From assembly GCA_964247055.1 (NCBI GenBank), contig OZ176053.1, positions 7,750,001 to 7,814,000 on the forward strand: a stretch of 64,000 nucleotides of DNA, in the 5' to 3' direction. The stretch's first letter is position 1, and each line of letters opens with the position of its first letter. A model generated the notes under the pieces. That model searched no databases. It was not told where the DNA came from and worked only from the letters and a program-made list of their open reading frames with translations. The DNA is from Paragordius varius (taxonomy: Eukaryota; Nematomorpha). Position numbers and translations under genes: made by a program. Shown here piece by piece: positions 11,581 to 26,699 of this stretch.

Positions 11581-12569
11581 GTTTTTGCGGTATTCTTAAA
11601 TTATCAGAAACTTTTTAGCAGCTTTTGATTTGGGTGGTTTTAAAATAATTTTGATTTTTGTCGGTGACGCGTTTTCATAATCCCGGGTACATTATGAAAA
11701 ATATGCATAAATCTCTGTTTAAGGTTCATTTATAAATACAAAGTAATAATCTAATATTTTTTATGCTGATATGATTAATTGGTTTATAGCATATTCGGTT
11801 TTTATCTACGTTCCCAGTCACCCGCAGACCAATGTAATGCGACTTTTATGCTCAAATTATTTTAATATTTATTTTGATATTTTGCATTTCCCACACATTT
11901 TTTGATTTTAGGTTTAAACGTTTTTTCAAAAAAAAAATTTTCATATGACCCGAATTAACTTCTAGAATCCGTAATTCGGGTAACCTCAAAACGCGATTGT
12001 AACAAACAACTTTATTTAAAACTGACAATTATTATAATGTACTGCTAAAATTTGACAGCTTCCTAAAGTTAAACATTTTTATGTTGTATTAGCGGTTAAA
12101 AAAATAAATGGTGGTAAATGGTAAGATGGTGATCTTCTTACGATTTTGCATTTATAAAACTTATTTGAATCATGCGCCTAAAGGGCATGCAATAAATTTG
12201 GCCCAATATCCTATACTTTTGAAGATATTTCATTAAATCTCGAGGGCTTATAATATAATTAAAAGGTAAAACTGTTATTTTGAGGTATGTATTTTGGCAT
12301 CAAATTGGGTGGAAATTTTTTTATAGCAAGAATCGAAGCTTATTAAATATTCAATATCATTAAAATTTACCTCTTTTTTTAATATACATTCAAAAAAAAA
12401 CTCAAAATTGATAATATTTTAAGTATTCAGGTCAATGCAAGATCTATAATATAAATCATAATATTTATATTTTAGCGAAAGCGTATATTCAAAATTCGGA
12501 ATATTAGTATGGATCCTTTATGTAGGCATGTGCGGGAAATGCCTCAAAAAAATCATTTATATCCATAAA
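11581..12569. other. intergenic, no gene seen
   Basis: AT-rich sequence with no recognisable gene. The last exon candidates of the small minus-strand ORF might extend into its first 120 bases. Confidence 0.4.
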
Positions 12570-13570
12570 CTAGGGTAAATCTCGTGCTGCTACGCAGCCC
12601 GAGGAAGTCCTTCGGACTTCTGGAGGGGGGGATCTTTGATTTTATAAGCAGTTATGCTGACGAAGTTTTAAAATGATTCACATAGTCTCATAAGTTTTCT
12701 GAAATTTGACTTTAAAGGCATGCTGTATCGATATGATGGCGCAGTTGTAGGCGGGTAGCCCCCTACCCAGAGGTCAATATAAAATAGTTAGATAAAAAAT
12801 TTTGCCTTTTACCTGGAATCATCGTTCACTCCTAATAGTTTATGGAAGAATGGCTTCAAAACTAAATAATAGTTCAATGATAGCGCATTTTTAGGGAGTA
12901 AAGGGCCTATTTAACGGCTAATTCAAAAAATCCGCTCGACTAAAATTTTTGACTTTTTACAGGTAATACTTTAAGCAGCTAATAAACTCATATGGCCTGA
13001 TAGGTTTGAAATTTAGCCCCAGAAGCACGCGATTTAGATATGACGGGTCAGTTTTTCGCGGGTAGCCCCTTACTCAGCAGCTATCATCAAAGAAATGCCT
13101 GACTAAAATTTTTGCCTTTTAACAGGGAATCCGTGGAATCTTTATTGAATTTTTACGGTCTCATAACTTGGTCGAAAAATAGATTCAAAAAATTATTTCT
13201 GTGGACTTTGTTTTTTGAAAAAAATGGCATTTTACGGGGGGAGCGGGTAAAAAGAGGGCCTAAATAAAAAATGCGAGACGACTATGTTCGGCGCAATCCA
13301 AAATAAGGAAACAAAAATCATATTTGAAATTGAATGGTCCAACACGATTTCCGGAAAATTGTCTCAAAAACACGATTTTTGTGGACTTCTGTTTTTTAAA
13401 AAAACCGTTTTTCACACGGGGTGGGCCCGAACTGGGGGCCTATTTCAAAAAAAGTGCGAAGCTATTGTCGGGACATTTATTAATGATTATATTTTTTCGA
13501 TGTTTGGATTTGAATGGGTCTATCGGTTTTCCGGTAACAGATCACAAAGCCAGCATTTTCCATTTTTATA
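12570..13570 (+). repeat. dispersed complex repeat, copy A, built of ~300-bp units
   Basis: It is homologous in the same orientation to 39890-41166. It contains two units of about 300 bp, each carrying a GGCGCAG or GGGTCAG box, a GCGGGTAGCcCCtTAC box and TTTTTGCCTTTTA. A shared 3' part follows, with GACTATGTTCGGCGCAATC and GGTCCAACACGATTTCCGG, ending near CATTTTCCATTTTTATAAAT. No coding or structural signature identifies a class. Confidence 0.75.
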
Positions 13571-13574
13571 AATA

Positions 13575-14394
13575 TATAGATTACAATATAATATAATTAA
13601 TATTCCTGATTTCCACATCATTTTGTTTAGTTTTAAAATAGTATATATCAAACAATATATTGCATGGATATTCGGGAAATTTCTGCTTTAAAGAATTGTT
13701 CCGGAAAAAATGTGATATAAATTTAATGATGGAAATAAACTTTTTATTAATATATAACTAAGCTTAGTCGAGCCATTTGAAGCCCCTGTGTTTAGCCGCT
13801 ATTCCGTAAAAATACATTTTTAGCTAATAGTTTCCAAAAATATTTTAAAACCAATTTTTCCTAAAAGGGCAAAATGTGTGAATTCATTGATGGTACGTAT
13901 TTTTTATATAAAGTAAAAATTAAGATTCACTTGTATATAAATTGTGACATCCCAAGCTGAAAACTATGCCAGCATAAATAAAATCGGGACGATTAAGCAA
14001 TTTCATACAAAACGTATTTAATTTAATTCCACCCTCAAACATTTTTATAAATAATGCACCAATCATAGTGAAGGTATTGAATTTTTTCCATGTATATCCC
14101 ATCTCTAATAAAAAGGCTTCAGAAATTTTTCACCCATCATCAATTGCAAAAAAATAAATTCCACATGTTAGCGGTAACATATAAAAAATTCAGGGATATT
14201 TAATATGATACTTTTGTGAAAAGTTTTTTTCACAAATGACCTATTTCGTCACACCTAAAAATTTCGAAAATAATTTTCCGGATAACGTGTGCGCTCATTA
14301 TGAATATAATGTAAATTATTTGTTTATTAAGATCCCGAGCACATACAGCTATGATTTGTTATTTAAATAAAGGTTATGCCGCAACATCAAATTT
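13575..14394. other. intergenic, no gene seen
   Basis: No supported feature. Short frames here have no recognisable family. Confidence 0.4.
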
Positions 14395-15530
14395 ATAACT
14401 TAAGCGAATACATCTACCAAGTGTAGTCACAAGTCATTAGCTGTTTACATCAATGAATACGCAGCAGATATTGCAAACGCCATTCGTCTGAAATTAGACG
14501 ACAAACACACGCAAGTTAAGTTCGCCAAAACTAGCTTTTTATTTTTATCAATCAGCAGGATGCACCTCTTTTCATTCCATCAGAAAAAAGGCTGTTGAAA
14601 GTCATCGTTTTATGATAGACATATTTTAAAAATGCTCCATCAATTATAACTCTGAAACATGGTTTCAAAAGTTTAAAAGTTATAATTTCAATACAGAGAG
14701 TGGGCACTCGGGTAGACCACACAACTGCAAAGACGATAAAATGCAAGAGTTGTTGGATGATGACTCAACTCAAACTCGATGGAATTGACGCTATACATGA
14801 CCACTAAAAACAAGCAAAAGAAGTCTATCTTGGAAATACCAATATTGCTATATGGCTCTCACACTATTTGAATGAACGTCAACTTTAAAATCAAAAGTGA
14901 TTTGTGAAATACTGTTTTAAAGTCACGAAAGAAAATTATTGAATGAATTTAAGAGCAAATTTATTAAGCAATTCCAAGGCGGTAAAATCTTGGCTTTCTC
15001 CTGCCTCAGCCGGTCCATCACAATGTTAAATCGCTCCGACAAAAAGCCATACCTCTTGAGAGCAGAGTTGTATTGTGTATTATGCTTTTCAAACCTGGTG
15101 AACCCCTAATACACAACGCTATCGCCTATTAATGATTAATTTAAATCATGAATTAATAAAGAGGCGACCGAGATGGGCCAGAAGACTTTGTTACATGACA
15201 ATGCTCCGTCTCACACAGCACCAGCAAAAGACAACTTCAAATCTCTTGATGAAAAATTCTTCCGCATCCGCTGTACTCTCCTGACTAAGGCTAGAGTATT
15301 CCCGATTCAATGAGGCGCACACGCGCAGATCAGCAAATAATTTCAAAAAGTTGGAAAATCGCTTAACAAATGGTTTGCTCAAACTACATCAGTTTTTCTG
15401 GCATGGCATTCATATATCTGTTGGGCGAAATGTGTAGATATATCGACATTTCGAATAAAATGAATAATTTGTTTCTTTGCAGAATTACATGTATGTTTAC
15501 TAAAAAACCGGTAAAAACTTATGGCTACTA
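14395..15530 (+). mobile_element. mariner (Mos1-type) transposon relic
   Basis: Near 14645-14770 the translation gives ETWFQKFKSYNFNTESGHSG, then RPHNCKDDKMQELLDDDSTQT. This matches the second helix-turn-helix of mariner transposases (W-F-x-K-F-x-x-G-x-F-x-x-x-D-x-x-x-x-G-R-P). Near 15180 LLHDNAPSHTA is the second catalytic aspartate motif. Near 15400 FWHGIHISVGRNV matches the C-terminal G-I-x-x-L-x-x-R segment. Frames change several times and the order is partly disturbed, so the copy is dead. Terminal repeats were not identified and the ends are approximate. Confidence 0.7.
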
Positions 15531-16153
15531 CGCCTGGTAAATTGACGAAGGGGAAAACTCACGACAGAAATGGATTTAAGTCAGAGTGATAGGACATAGA
15601 GAGTATATAGGCCTTTACATTTTGTTTTGAAAATTTTAAATACTGATAAGCGCTCTTTATGGCAAGTTTGGGGCATTATTTTAAATTCTGAACCATCAAA
15701 TCTATCTAAAACAATTGAATAAAACAAAGAAGATCTCGAAATTTGACATTCGTCCGATTTTAATTATTGTTTATGGTGGTTGGCCACTTATGTATAATAT
15801 TTATGCCATTGATAAAAAGTTAATAATTGGTCGAATATTAAAATATCTTAGAAGGTTATTATTTATTTGTTAATATATTTAAAACTTCAAAATTGAATAA
15901 AATAATTAAACAAGAACAAACATATTTTAAAACACTTTATTTTAATTAAAAAGATGTCGGACTTATTCTTGATCAAATAGCAGGCAACCCCTTTTAGCGT
16001 GTTTTTACTATAAATTAAATATGTTATTTCCCCCCACCAAATAGGAATATTAGCCGCAAGAGATTTTTTATGGCGGATCGTTAACCGCTCTCTTGATTAT
16101 ATTCCCATTTTATATGTTTAGGTAAATCAAAAAATAAATTTAATTGCAGCATA

Positions 16154-16441
16154 TTAAATATATAGTATATACTCTATAAAACCTCCTCTATAATTTACTG
16201 CTTTACAGCAGTTTATTTTGTTTATGTGTAAATGCAACAAGAAATAATAATATGTATTGGAAAAATTGATAATTAAGAAGTCTGGCACCTTTTTTGACAA
16301 CTCTTTATTGAGTACATGCGTAGGTTCATTCTGGGTAGCTAGCTTTTTATAATCGGAGTGAATAAATTTTTCTTTCGGAATAGTATATATTGCACAATAT
16401 GTTTTACACAACATGAGTTTAAAGTTAATTGTTAAATCCAT
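16154..16441 (-). CDS. possible small gene, unrecognised
   Basis: A 95-codon frame. The first ~57 residues (CAIYTIPKEKFIHSDYKKLA, then NEPTHVLNKELSKKVPDF) have a balanced composition unlike random AT-rich frames. The rest looks like intron read-through. I recognise no family; chance remains likely. Confidence 0.2.
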   Translation of the reverse strand: MDLTINFKLMLCKTYCAIYTIPKEKFIHSDYKKLATQNEPTHVLNKELSKKVPDFLIINFSNTYYYFLLHLHINKINCCKAVNYRGGFIEYILYI

Positions 16442-17689
16442 GTTATTAGTAGTCCCAATAACTAAAAATGGATTGATTTAAATTATTTTTAAATAATATA
16501 AATGAAAATTATGATTACAGATATAATATATTTGTAACAAATGTTATTAAATTTAACGCAAATTGTAATCTATATATAATATATTGTTTAAGAATATTAT
16601 TATCGTAAATTCCTATACTTTTCCGTATTAATTGAGTAATTAGAGAGGTAATTAGATTGATTTTTATTAAATAAAAATTTGGTACAGAAGCGCATATAAT
16701 TTAGTTGTAAAAGGGTAATTATTGAATTAAATTGCTGTATTCTTTTGAATAACCCTCCAAAAGATTTTTGTTTTTTTTTTAATTTTCTGCATAGCGTTAG
16801 ATCTGGTATATGTACGTATTAAGTAATTGCATAATACTTATGTCGAAAATATGGGCGACATAATTTTTAATTGCTTCTTAAGAATTTTTAAAAACCACTG
16901 TTATGCAAAATATCCATATTTTATCTGTTACTTAAGATTGTGTAAACCATCTTAACTTATACAAAATTATAAAAAATTACCCATTAAAATTTAACTTCAC
17001 CAAATATTTACTATAGTACCTTAGATTTAAATGACACAATAGTAATTATATAATTTTAACAAATATGAGAAGATAATTATGTTATGATTATTTTTTTTAG
17101 GAATCACATAGTTTTATTAAATATTATTTATTTTTTTATAATACCTGTGGCTATTTTACATATGAAAGAATGTATACCAATTATCATGCAGTGGATAAGC
17201 ATAAAATTGTTAATTTAGTGCGCATTCTTATTAAAACATTCTTACTTTTGAAACTTTTTATATGTTGTAAGTATATTAACTATCCTTCACTCCTAATTTA
17301 CATATTATAATTATATGATAAATTATGTAGTTTTCATGGATAATTATAATTTATTGAGTAAAAATGGTTTTTTTACAAAACTAAATAGTTCCTATCTTCA
17401 CCCAAAAAATAAATCTCAAATTTGGACGAAAAAATATCTCTTTACTACAAAATGATTTCCAATACACGGTTCTAACTAGCCTCCATATTACACCGATTAT
17501 CATTCACCATTTTTATTAGGTTCCGTTAATGAGTTATCATATATTAAGATTTCTGGGTATTTTGATGGCTACATAAATTTAATTTTTTTCATTTTTATGT
17601 ATATATAGCCGTAGATTAATTTAAATTTAATTTAAAAAATTTAATTTTGAATTATCATAAAAAAGGGTATTGTTGCGGACATTGAGCCA

Positions 17690-17850
17690 TAAATTATTTA
17701 ATCAGGGCCAATTGGGGCCGTCGACCCTATATTGAATGGATCCCCTAATATTGGTCAGCTCTATAAAACCTATAAGCAATCACTTCCTAGGATTCTATTT
17801 GATTCGCTTATGAAACCTTTAATACCTAAAAAGACAGACAAATGATCATT
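17690..17850 (+). other. coding-like patch, unassigned
   Basis: A locally GC-richer stretch stays open for about 46 codons between stops, containing GPIGAVDPILNGSPNIGQLY and then KQSLPRILFDSLMKPLIP. It could be a lone exon or a fragment of an element. No family is recognised. Confidence 0.2.
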
Positions 17851-18939
17851 CCTATCTTATAATTATTGTTTATATATGCTTGAAAAGTGTAGCGTTCGCT
17901 TTGACCGAATATAAAATAGAATAAATTAATATTATGAGTTGTTAATTTTTGATTGCAATAATAATAATGAAAAAAACAACAACAATAAAAATCAAATTAA
18001 AATGGCATAATAATTAGAAAGATTTTTTTTCAAAACTCTATTTTCGCCTCTAAACTTATTACATATTTAAAGTGTATTAATGATTTTTTATTGCCTATGC
18101 CTTCTCCATCTATTATTAACCTTTAAATTTAAAGAATTTATCATACCATGCTATGTATAAATTAATATGCAATATATAATATAACAAAATATTTTTTATA
18201 ATATGGTTAATTTTATGCTAATCAATATCATATTTATTATTAAAATATTATAAGTTTTTAGTGAGAGAAGTTAATTAGCCGTAAACAAATTTAATTTTAA
18301 TTTTTATTAATCGATCGCTATATAAATAATAAATAAGGCAATGATGTCAAAGAGCTAACTCATACACTGAAGCTAAATCAATTATGTAATATGATATTGG
18401 TTGAATAAGTCAATATGAATATTTGACACTTAATTTTATTAAAATATCAAACAATTTGGGTATTTTTTTAATCTTTCTAACTTATTCTTTCAAGGATATT
18501 TTGTGATATATATTTCCCCTTGACTGGAAGAATTTCAGATTAATTATGCCAAATGTAACATTTAATGATACAATATTTATTGAATAAATAAATAAATAAA
18601 AATAAAATTTTAAGCGCGTTTAAATACATATATAATTACATAAATAATGTTGAATATATGTATATATATGTTTTTTAGCTGTATGGCAACTGCAATAATA
18701 CATTGCTATGTCAGGATCAATGTAAAAGCGCTATGTAACAATTTGTGTTGCATTGATTTGCAAATTATTCTACCTTGAGGGATATTTATCTACTTCTTTT
18801 CTATTAGTTGGGGAACAATTTTTGTTGATATGATAGTTTTTATATACGTATCTTATTCTGTAAATTCTGTTTTGTTCAATATATTTTTTCAATGAAATCA
18901 TAAGCATATTGAAAATTAGTACATACAAGGATTTTTGCA

Positions 18940-20901
<1,962 letters not shown>

Positions 20902-21615
20902 TGAAATTTATGGATATGAAATAGGGGCGATATATTATTTTTTTGCAATAATGAAAATCACTTTTCGGTTATTTTTATAGGGATAAATAGTATATATATA
21001 AATTAACAATAATAGATTTTAATTATAATTATCTAAATTAATTAACAATGATTGATGCATCTCGATCAATGGATAAGTTGATAAGATACGTTTTTATATT
21101 TTTAAAAAGGCAAAATACGAGAGGTTCATTAAATTTTCATTATTGTATATAAAAACAACATATATATAATTTTGATGATGAGAAAAATAAAAAGTATATA
21201 ATTTAATTAATATAAAGTCACAAAAATGGTTAAAATACTTGTTTTAATTAAATATGTCAAGTTTTAATTTCAATTAATATCAATTATGATATAAATATAA
21301 GAAAGATTTAATTTGAGAAAAAAATATATGTAGAAATATTGCACGTCAATCATTTATATGTTTTTTTTCAATCATTCTACAAATTTTATAATTTATTATA
21401 TTAAATATGAAATCTTTATAAAAAAATTTTGATAAGATAAAATTTGCCTAATTACAACAAAATGTTATAATATTTTTTAATTAGTTTTCTGTTAAAAAAC
21501 CCAAAAAGGGCCATGTTGCCCTTAAATTATTAAAAAGGATTTATATCGACCATGTTTTCTAATATAAATATTTATTTTAAGGTGATAACTTTAATGGCGA
21601 AATATATTTAAAAAA

Positions 21616-21650
<35 letters not shown>

Positions 21651-22264
21651 AATTAATAATTTAGATTTTAGAAGATCATATTTAATAAACCCTAATTCTG
21701 AATGTTAATACAAATAAAACTGTAAAATATTTGGATTCATTAAATTGACAAAATACTTAAAATCATTATAATTATACTCTAATTATATCTACATAATATT
21801 GTTTGATGTCATTTCAGATTGATGGTAACAAATGGCGCAAGGCAAAAGAATTGAAATTCTTACAAGATAATCAAACGTTTGCGATGATATAATCGATATA
21901 GTTTTATCTGATATCATTAATATTAGTTCATATTCTTATACAAAATCAGAAATTGCATATGAAAAAAAATAATTGATAATTAATTAATTTGAAAAAAAAT
22001 ATATTATAACGATTAAATAATTAAATCCGATTCCAGTTGTTTTAAATAATTGTTCATTGGTAAATATTATTCAATTATGCCGTGATATATTGTATTCCTT
22101 GATAATAAAAAACGATTTAAATGTAAAATAGTTTTGAAAATTGATTAAAAATCATTTATAAGCACAGGGAAGGCTTTGGGCTTGTATTAGTGTTTGAGAA
22201 TTAAATAACAAAAATTGCTTATTGCATATTATCATTATCAACCCTAAGTAAGTAGGCAAAAAAC

Positions 22265-22345
22265 TATCATTGTTCGGAATATAAATGGGAAAAAAAGACT
22301 GTAACCAGGGATAGAACCGCAGCCCATGGCCCTATGCATTCCTTT
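22265..22345 (-). repeat. possible tRNA-derived SINE relic
   Basis: Read on the minus strand it contains GGTTCTATCCC, close to a Pol III B box (GGTTCRANYCC), followed 13 nt later by a run of T. The upstream part, GGGCCATGGGCTGC, does not fold into a tRNA, so a true tRNA gene is unlikely. Confidence 0.25.
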
Positions 22346-23519
22346 AAGTGTTTGATATATTCATTTAAATTTTTTCATCTACCGATTCAAAGTATAAATA
22401 TCTGCATCATATAAGTCACAACTAGGAATGCAAATTTGTAGGTATTATACGGTAAACGGCCTTTGAGGCAAGGAAAATATATTTGGGTCTTTTATTTTTT
22501 GCTTGGGGAAAACTGTCATTTTTAATCTTTAAATGCCAAATAGAACATTTCTTCTTATTTTGTATTTTTATAAGTTTCAAATTTGTTATATATTATTTTT
22601 TGTTTCAATGAAACAAAAAGACAATTTCACACTCATTTACGCCGCATTATTATCACCAAATTAATTATATTTGAATTTATTTTCAACTTTTGACATATTT
22701 TGCCTAGGGCAACCGACAAACAAGAGATTTTATTTTTTAGAATATATTATAAATACTATATATGTACTTAACGTGTCAACGAGACCACAATTAAAAGTAC
22801 TGATTTCAATTGTATGCAATACCTTTTATTCTTAAAAAAATCATTTCTTTTGGGAACACATTAATTTTTATATTCTAAAAGTATGTTAAAATGCATAAGG
22901 GATATAATGTGCCAAAAGATGGCAGTTTCATAGAAAAAGACTTTTTGAAAAATAGATAGATGAGATAATTGTTGAATGTCAAAAAAACGAATGAAAACTT
23001 TTTGTACGAAAAAAAACGGTCTTCGCAACAAATTTCTATTATTACCATCTTCTCAAATTACATCGTTAATAATAAATGTTATATATAATAAGGGGGCACA
23101 AAGAGTAGAATATTAAAAAATCATCATTATGAATGATGATAATTTATTCATTTCATTTTATATAATATTTTTATGGTAGACATAGTATCGCAACATGCGA
23201 AATATTTTGTTTTAGCTAATTTTATTCATGGCGAAAAAAGGCTAAATTGTTTTAATGAATAAAATATGAATTGACCAGATTATGCAAATTGTCGCTACAC
23301 CAAATATTTAATAAACTTTATGAGAAGTAATGGGCTCCAATGGTTTTGCTCTAAATAATTATTTTTTTAACACTCCATTACCTTTTGGGGTAGTTTTATG
23401 TTCCAGGGCAATTTCTAGTTTGAATATCTTAAAAAGTATATAAGCTAATAAGCTGAAATTAAAAATATGTTTAATTTAGTCTTGAAGGCGCAATTATAAA
23501 ATTTTTATAAAAAAATTAT

Positions 23520-23900
23520 CATCCTATAAATGCTAAAGCAACAGGCAAATAAATGTGTATTATGGTTAGAAAATGAAAATAATTAGCTTTAAAAAGCTTT
23601 CAGGCTACATTTCACCAGCAAAAACTTTATATATTTTGATTTAATATAAGCTGTTCGTTTCAATCGTGTTTTGAAGCAGTCCCAAATTTAGATTCTAGAC
23701 ACAAAATTGTAAATAATTTAAGCTTTTTTTATTCAGAACATGAGAACAATGTTTGATAATTAAATTTTAACTAAAATAATTTCAAAACTGTAGTTTATTT
23801 AAAAAATTGAGCTTTGTGATTTAAAACTACCACAAAAGGGAGACTAGGATAAAAAAGTGAAAAGGCGATAAAATGTTAATAATGGTAAATAAAACCGAAT
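23520..23900 (+). repeat. dispersed repeat, family D, copy 2 (longest)
   Basis: It aligns with 37380-37680 over most of its length: a shared AAATAAATGTGTATTATGG-like block, a TTCAATCGTGTTT-like block, then the AGAACAATGTTTGATAATTA block. Its second half also matches 3715-3880. Confidence 0.65.
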
Positions 23901-24916
23901 AATTATATATATATATATATATATAAGGTATTGAATTTCTCTTTGCATATAAAATAAATATTTTTTTATTTTAGCTTAGTTGATTAAAATTATCCTACGT
24001 TTTACTTCCTAATGCTACAAAAATAATTTTTCAATATGAAAATAAATTTTTATAAGTTCGATGTTAACAAATGAAATAATAGAGTTACAGGTGATAAATT
24101 TTGTCAAACATCTTTATATTAAATTAATAAGTTTAGTAGGAATGGACTCCAATTTCTAATGACATTTAAGATTAAAGCTCGAACTTTCTTTAATGAATAT
24201 GTAAATGTATATAGACTTTCTTATGACATTAATTCATATTTTTTGTAAAAATTATATTAATATTTAAAATTACTTGACATACATGATTTCAATGTAGAAA
24301 TTTTTCAATCAAATTTATTAAGAACTATTTAAAATAATTTAGGTAAGTCAAAATGTAATAAACAAATAACTGATTTGCTATTTTTTCCAGAAAATCGGAC
24401 CATTTTTTGCGAAAATCTATTAATAGCGGTTTATTGAATGATTCATCTGGCTGCCTTAAAACCGTGATATCAGTTCTTAAATTATGAATATTTTTTGCAA
24501 ACATTAAAATCCCCAATTAAAAGCAATTAGTTTTTTCAATTATTTGTCTGTATTATTAATTTCAATAAAATTTTATTGATGATGGGAAATAAGGAATTAA
24601 ACGCGACAGGTAAAAAGGTCAGTATCCTTATTTATGAACATTAATTACAATAAGTCAAAAAATATTCTTAATTTATTAATATAATAAAAATTCTTTATAC
24701 CCATATCACTAGTTCAAAAGATGGTAGATATCAATATCATCACCTAAATATATATTTTAAGGTAGGTAAATTATTAATTATCATTTTCCCAGATATTAAT
24801 CTTTACTTTGTTTTGATTTTTATAAACTTGCACCTTTATACGTGTGTTGGGTATATTTTTGTGCTTTATCGATCAAACATATCTTTACATTTTTCACATA
24901 GGTTGTGCGCCTTAAT

Positions 24917-24939
24917 ATATATATATATATAATATATAT

Positions 24940-25010
<71 letters not shown>
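24917..25010. repeat. TA microsatellite
   Basis: About 90 bases of alternating TA with two short interruptions. It produces spurious open frames on both strands. Confidence 0.95.
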
Positions 25011-25014
<4 letters not shown>

Positions 25015-26169
25015 AAAGTTAACGAACCAAGTAAATTTTTTGATAACATCTTTATTTTACAATTATATATTATTTGTAGTATCGAAAATGTTGGACATCC
25101 CATAAACACACTTTTATTTTAAATAAACGAATTGTGAGCATATATATAATCAATATCAATTAAAAAAGTATCCGAAAAATATATGTTTTATCTTGGTTGT
25201 ACCACTTTTTGATTTAAACATAGTAGAAATATTTTTTGTCACAATCATCATTAATTTTTAGTTATTTTATATTTTTCATTTTAGTTTGACAAAACAAACG
25301 CCATTATTAATTAAAATAAAATCAAAAACAAGAAGAGAGAGATAGATATGACATTCCGAACTTTTACTAAAGAAAAAAAAATCTTTTTTCTGTGTAGAGA
25401 AAACTACTAATTTAATTAGGCGGATGTTTCAATGTTACTAGGTTATCAATATGGCCTGAAATATATTACATAGTTTATTAATTGCGTATCTGTTAAAAAC
25501 TAAAAATAAAATATGTTTTAACACTATATATCTTAATTAGGCAATACAAAAGGAAGGCACAAATTTTTTAGTCCCTTGTCGTCTATTACAAAAACTATAG
25601 AGATGCATTTTAAACTTAAATATGAAAACTTGCAAATGATAAAGTCGCAAACGATATAGCTAAAAAACAAAAATTATTATTTATTGTATCATATTTATTT
25701 GAAGAAGGTTTATTAATCTAAAATCCTTCGCTCAAAAGTATACATATATGTATTTTAAACAAAAAATTTGTATGGGTGTTATTAATTTCATTTACACTTA
25801 TCTTGAAAACGTATTAAGTTTTATGCGTTAAATTTGAGTTAAACCTTTACAAAATATATTGGTTGTAAAAAATGTTTATGTTGGACAAAAACTACAAATG
25901 TAAAATTTGCACTTTTATATCCATGTTAATTATATATTTAATTATATTTCACTTAAAAACATAATATTTTTAGAAAATTTTTCTAAATGTTTTGATATGA
26001 CCGCATTCTGAATTGTAGATTTTTATATCAGCACAATTAATATTTTAGTTTTATTTGTCAATAATATTAAGTTTGGTTCAGGGCTTTTGTCAAGGACTTT
26101 TTATTAATTTTACACCTAATATTATAAATATGTTAACGATATATAAATTACTATGGTTAATTTGGATAG

Positions 26170-26660
26170 TACTGTATATGGATGCCGCGAGCCAAATCAA
26201 ATTTATTGCAAAAATGCAAAACCTGACTGTGACCACACAACTTTCTACTCATTATGCACAATAAAAATGTGAGAACCGATGGATGGATACGTTGATATTT
26301 GAGCATGGCCTTCGGCACTTTATGGCCAAATATATTGAGACGAGCCTACTGTGGTCACGGGTTGGCGATCAGTCATAGGTACAGCTGAAATAGGTCGCAG
26401 GAGAAGTTTATGGTAAGGACAGTTTATTTGTACTGGCATCTGAATCCAAATTTATCTATGAAAGCTAAAAATGACTCAATCCAGTTTCTAACTTATTTAT
26501 GTGAATCGTGCAGATAACAGTGTAATCTGCACCGATCTAACAAAAGGGTTTGAAGGACATATGCGTTGGGGCGGTAATACATCCCACTATAAAATATATT
26601 TTGAAACATGTGGTCGATTATCGCCATGTAAAGAAATTACTTTTTTTGTATATTTAGTCA
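26170..26660 (+). CDS. possible cysteine-rich extracellular exons, unassigned
   Basis: Two short coding-like patches lie close together. The first (about 26175-26270) reads VYGCREPNQIYCKNAKPDCD, then HTTFYSLCT. The second (about 26501-26640) reads ICTDLTKGFEGHMRWGGNTS, then YKIYFETCGRLSPCKE. The second resembles the D-L-x-x-L, G-x-Y-x-I-x-x-C-G-x-L-x-P-C pattern of mannose-6-phosphate-receptor-homology (MRH) domains. I cannot build a complete gene or show splice sites, so this could also be a gene fragment. Confidence 0.25.
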
Positions 26661-26699
26661 TCCATTTTTCCTTTCTCGGATAAAACGTTTCGGCTTTAA

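Larger units (their letters stand above)
15531..18939. other. gene-poor intergenic stretch
   Basis: Apart from two weak coding-like patches listed separately (16154-16441 and 17690-17850), I see only AT-rich sequence. Confidence 0.4.
20902..26050. other. long gene-poor stretch upstream of Msx
   Basis: It is very AT-rich, with TA microsatellites (21618-21644, 23906-23925, 24917-25010). It contains a tRNA-like relic at 22265-22345, dispersed repeat copy 2 at 23520-23900, and a doubtful minus-strand ORF (24516-24325, start MGILMFAKNIHNLRTD). No supported gene. The first few hundred bases probably carry the Msx promoter. Confidence 0.45.

Noticed and set aside
12602-12618. Perfect short hairpin GAAGTCC-TTC-GGACTTC, first thought to be a terminator or a bacterial sequence
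   Set aside because: It sits at the start of a eukaryotic dispersed repeat with no adjacent gene. A 7-bp palindrome alone is weak evidence.
13284-13596. Overlapping small ORFs, with relatives at 40922-41170
   Set aside because: They lie in the shared 3' part of the dispersed repeat. Two frames are open in both copies, and neither shows a recognisable protein.
24905-25109. ORFs rich in alternating Ile and Tyr
   Set aside because: They are translations of a TA microsatellite.
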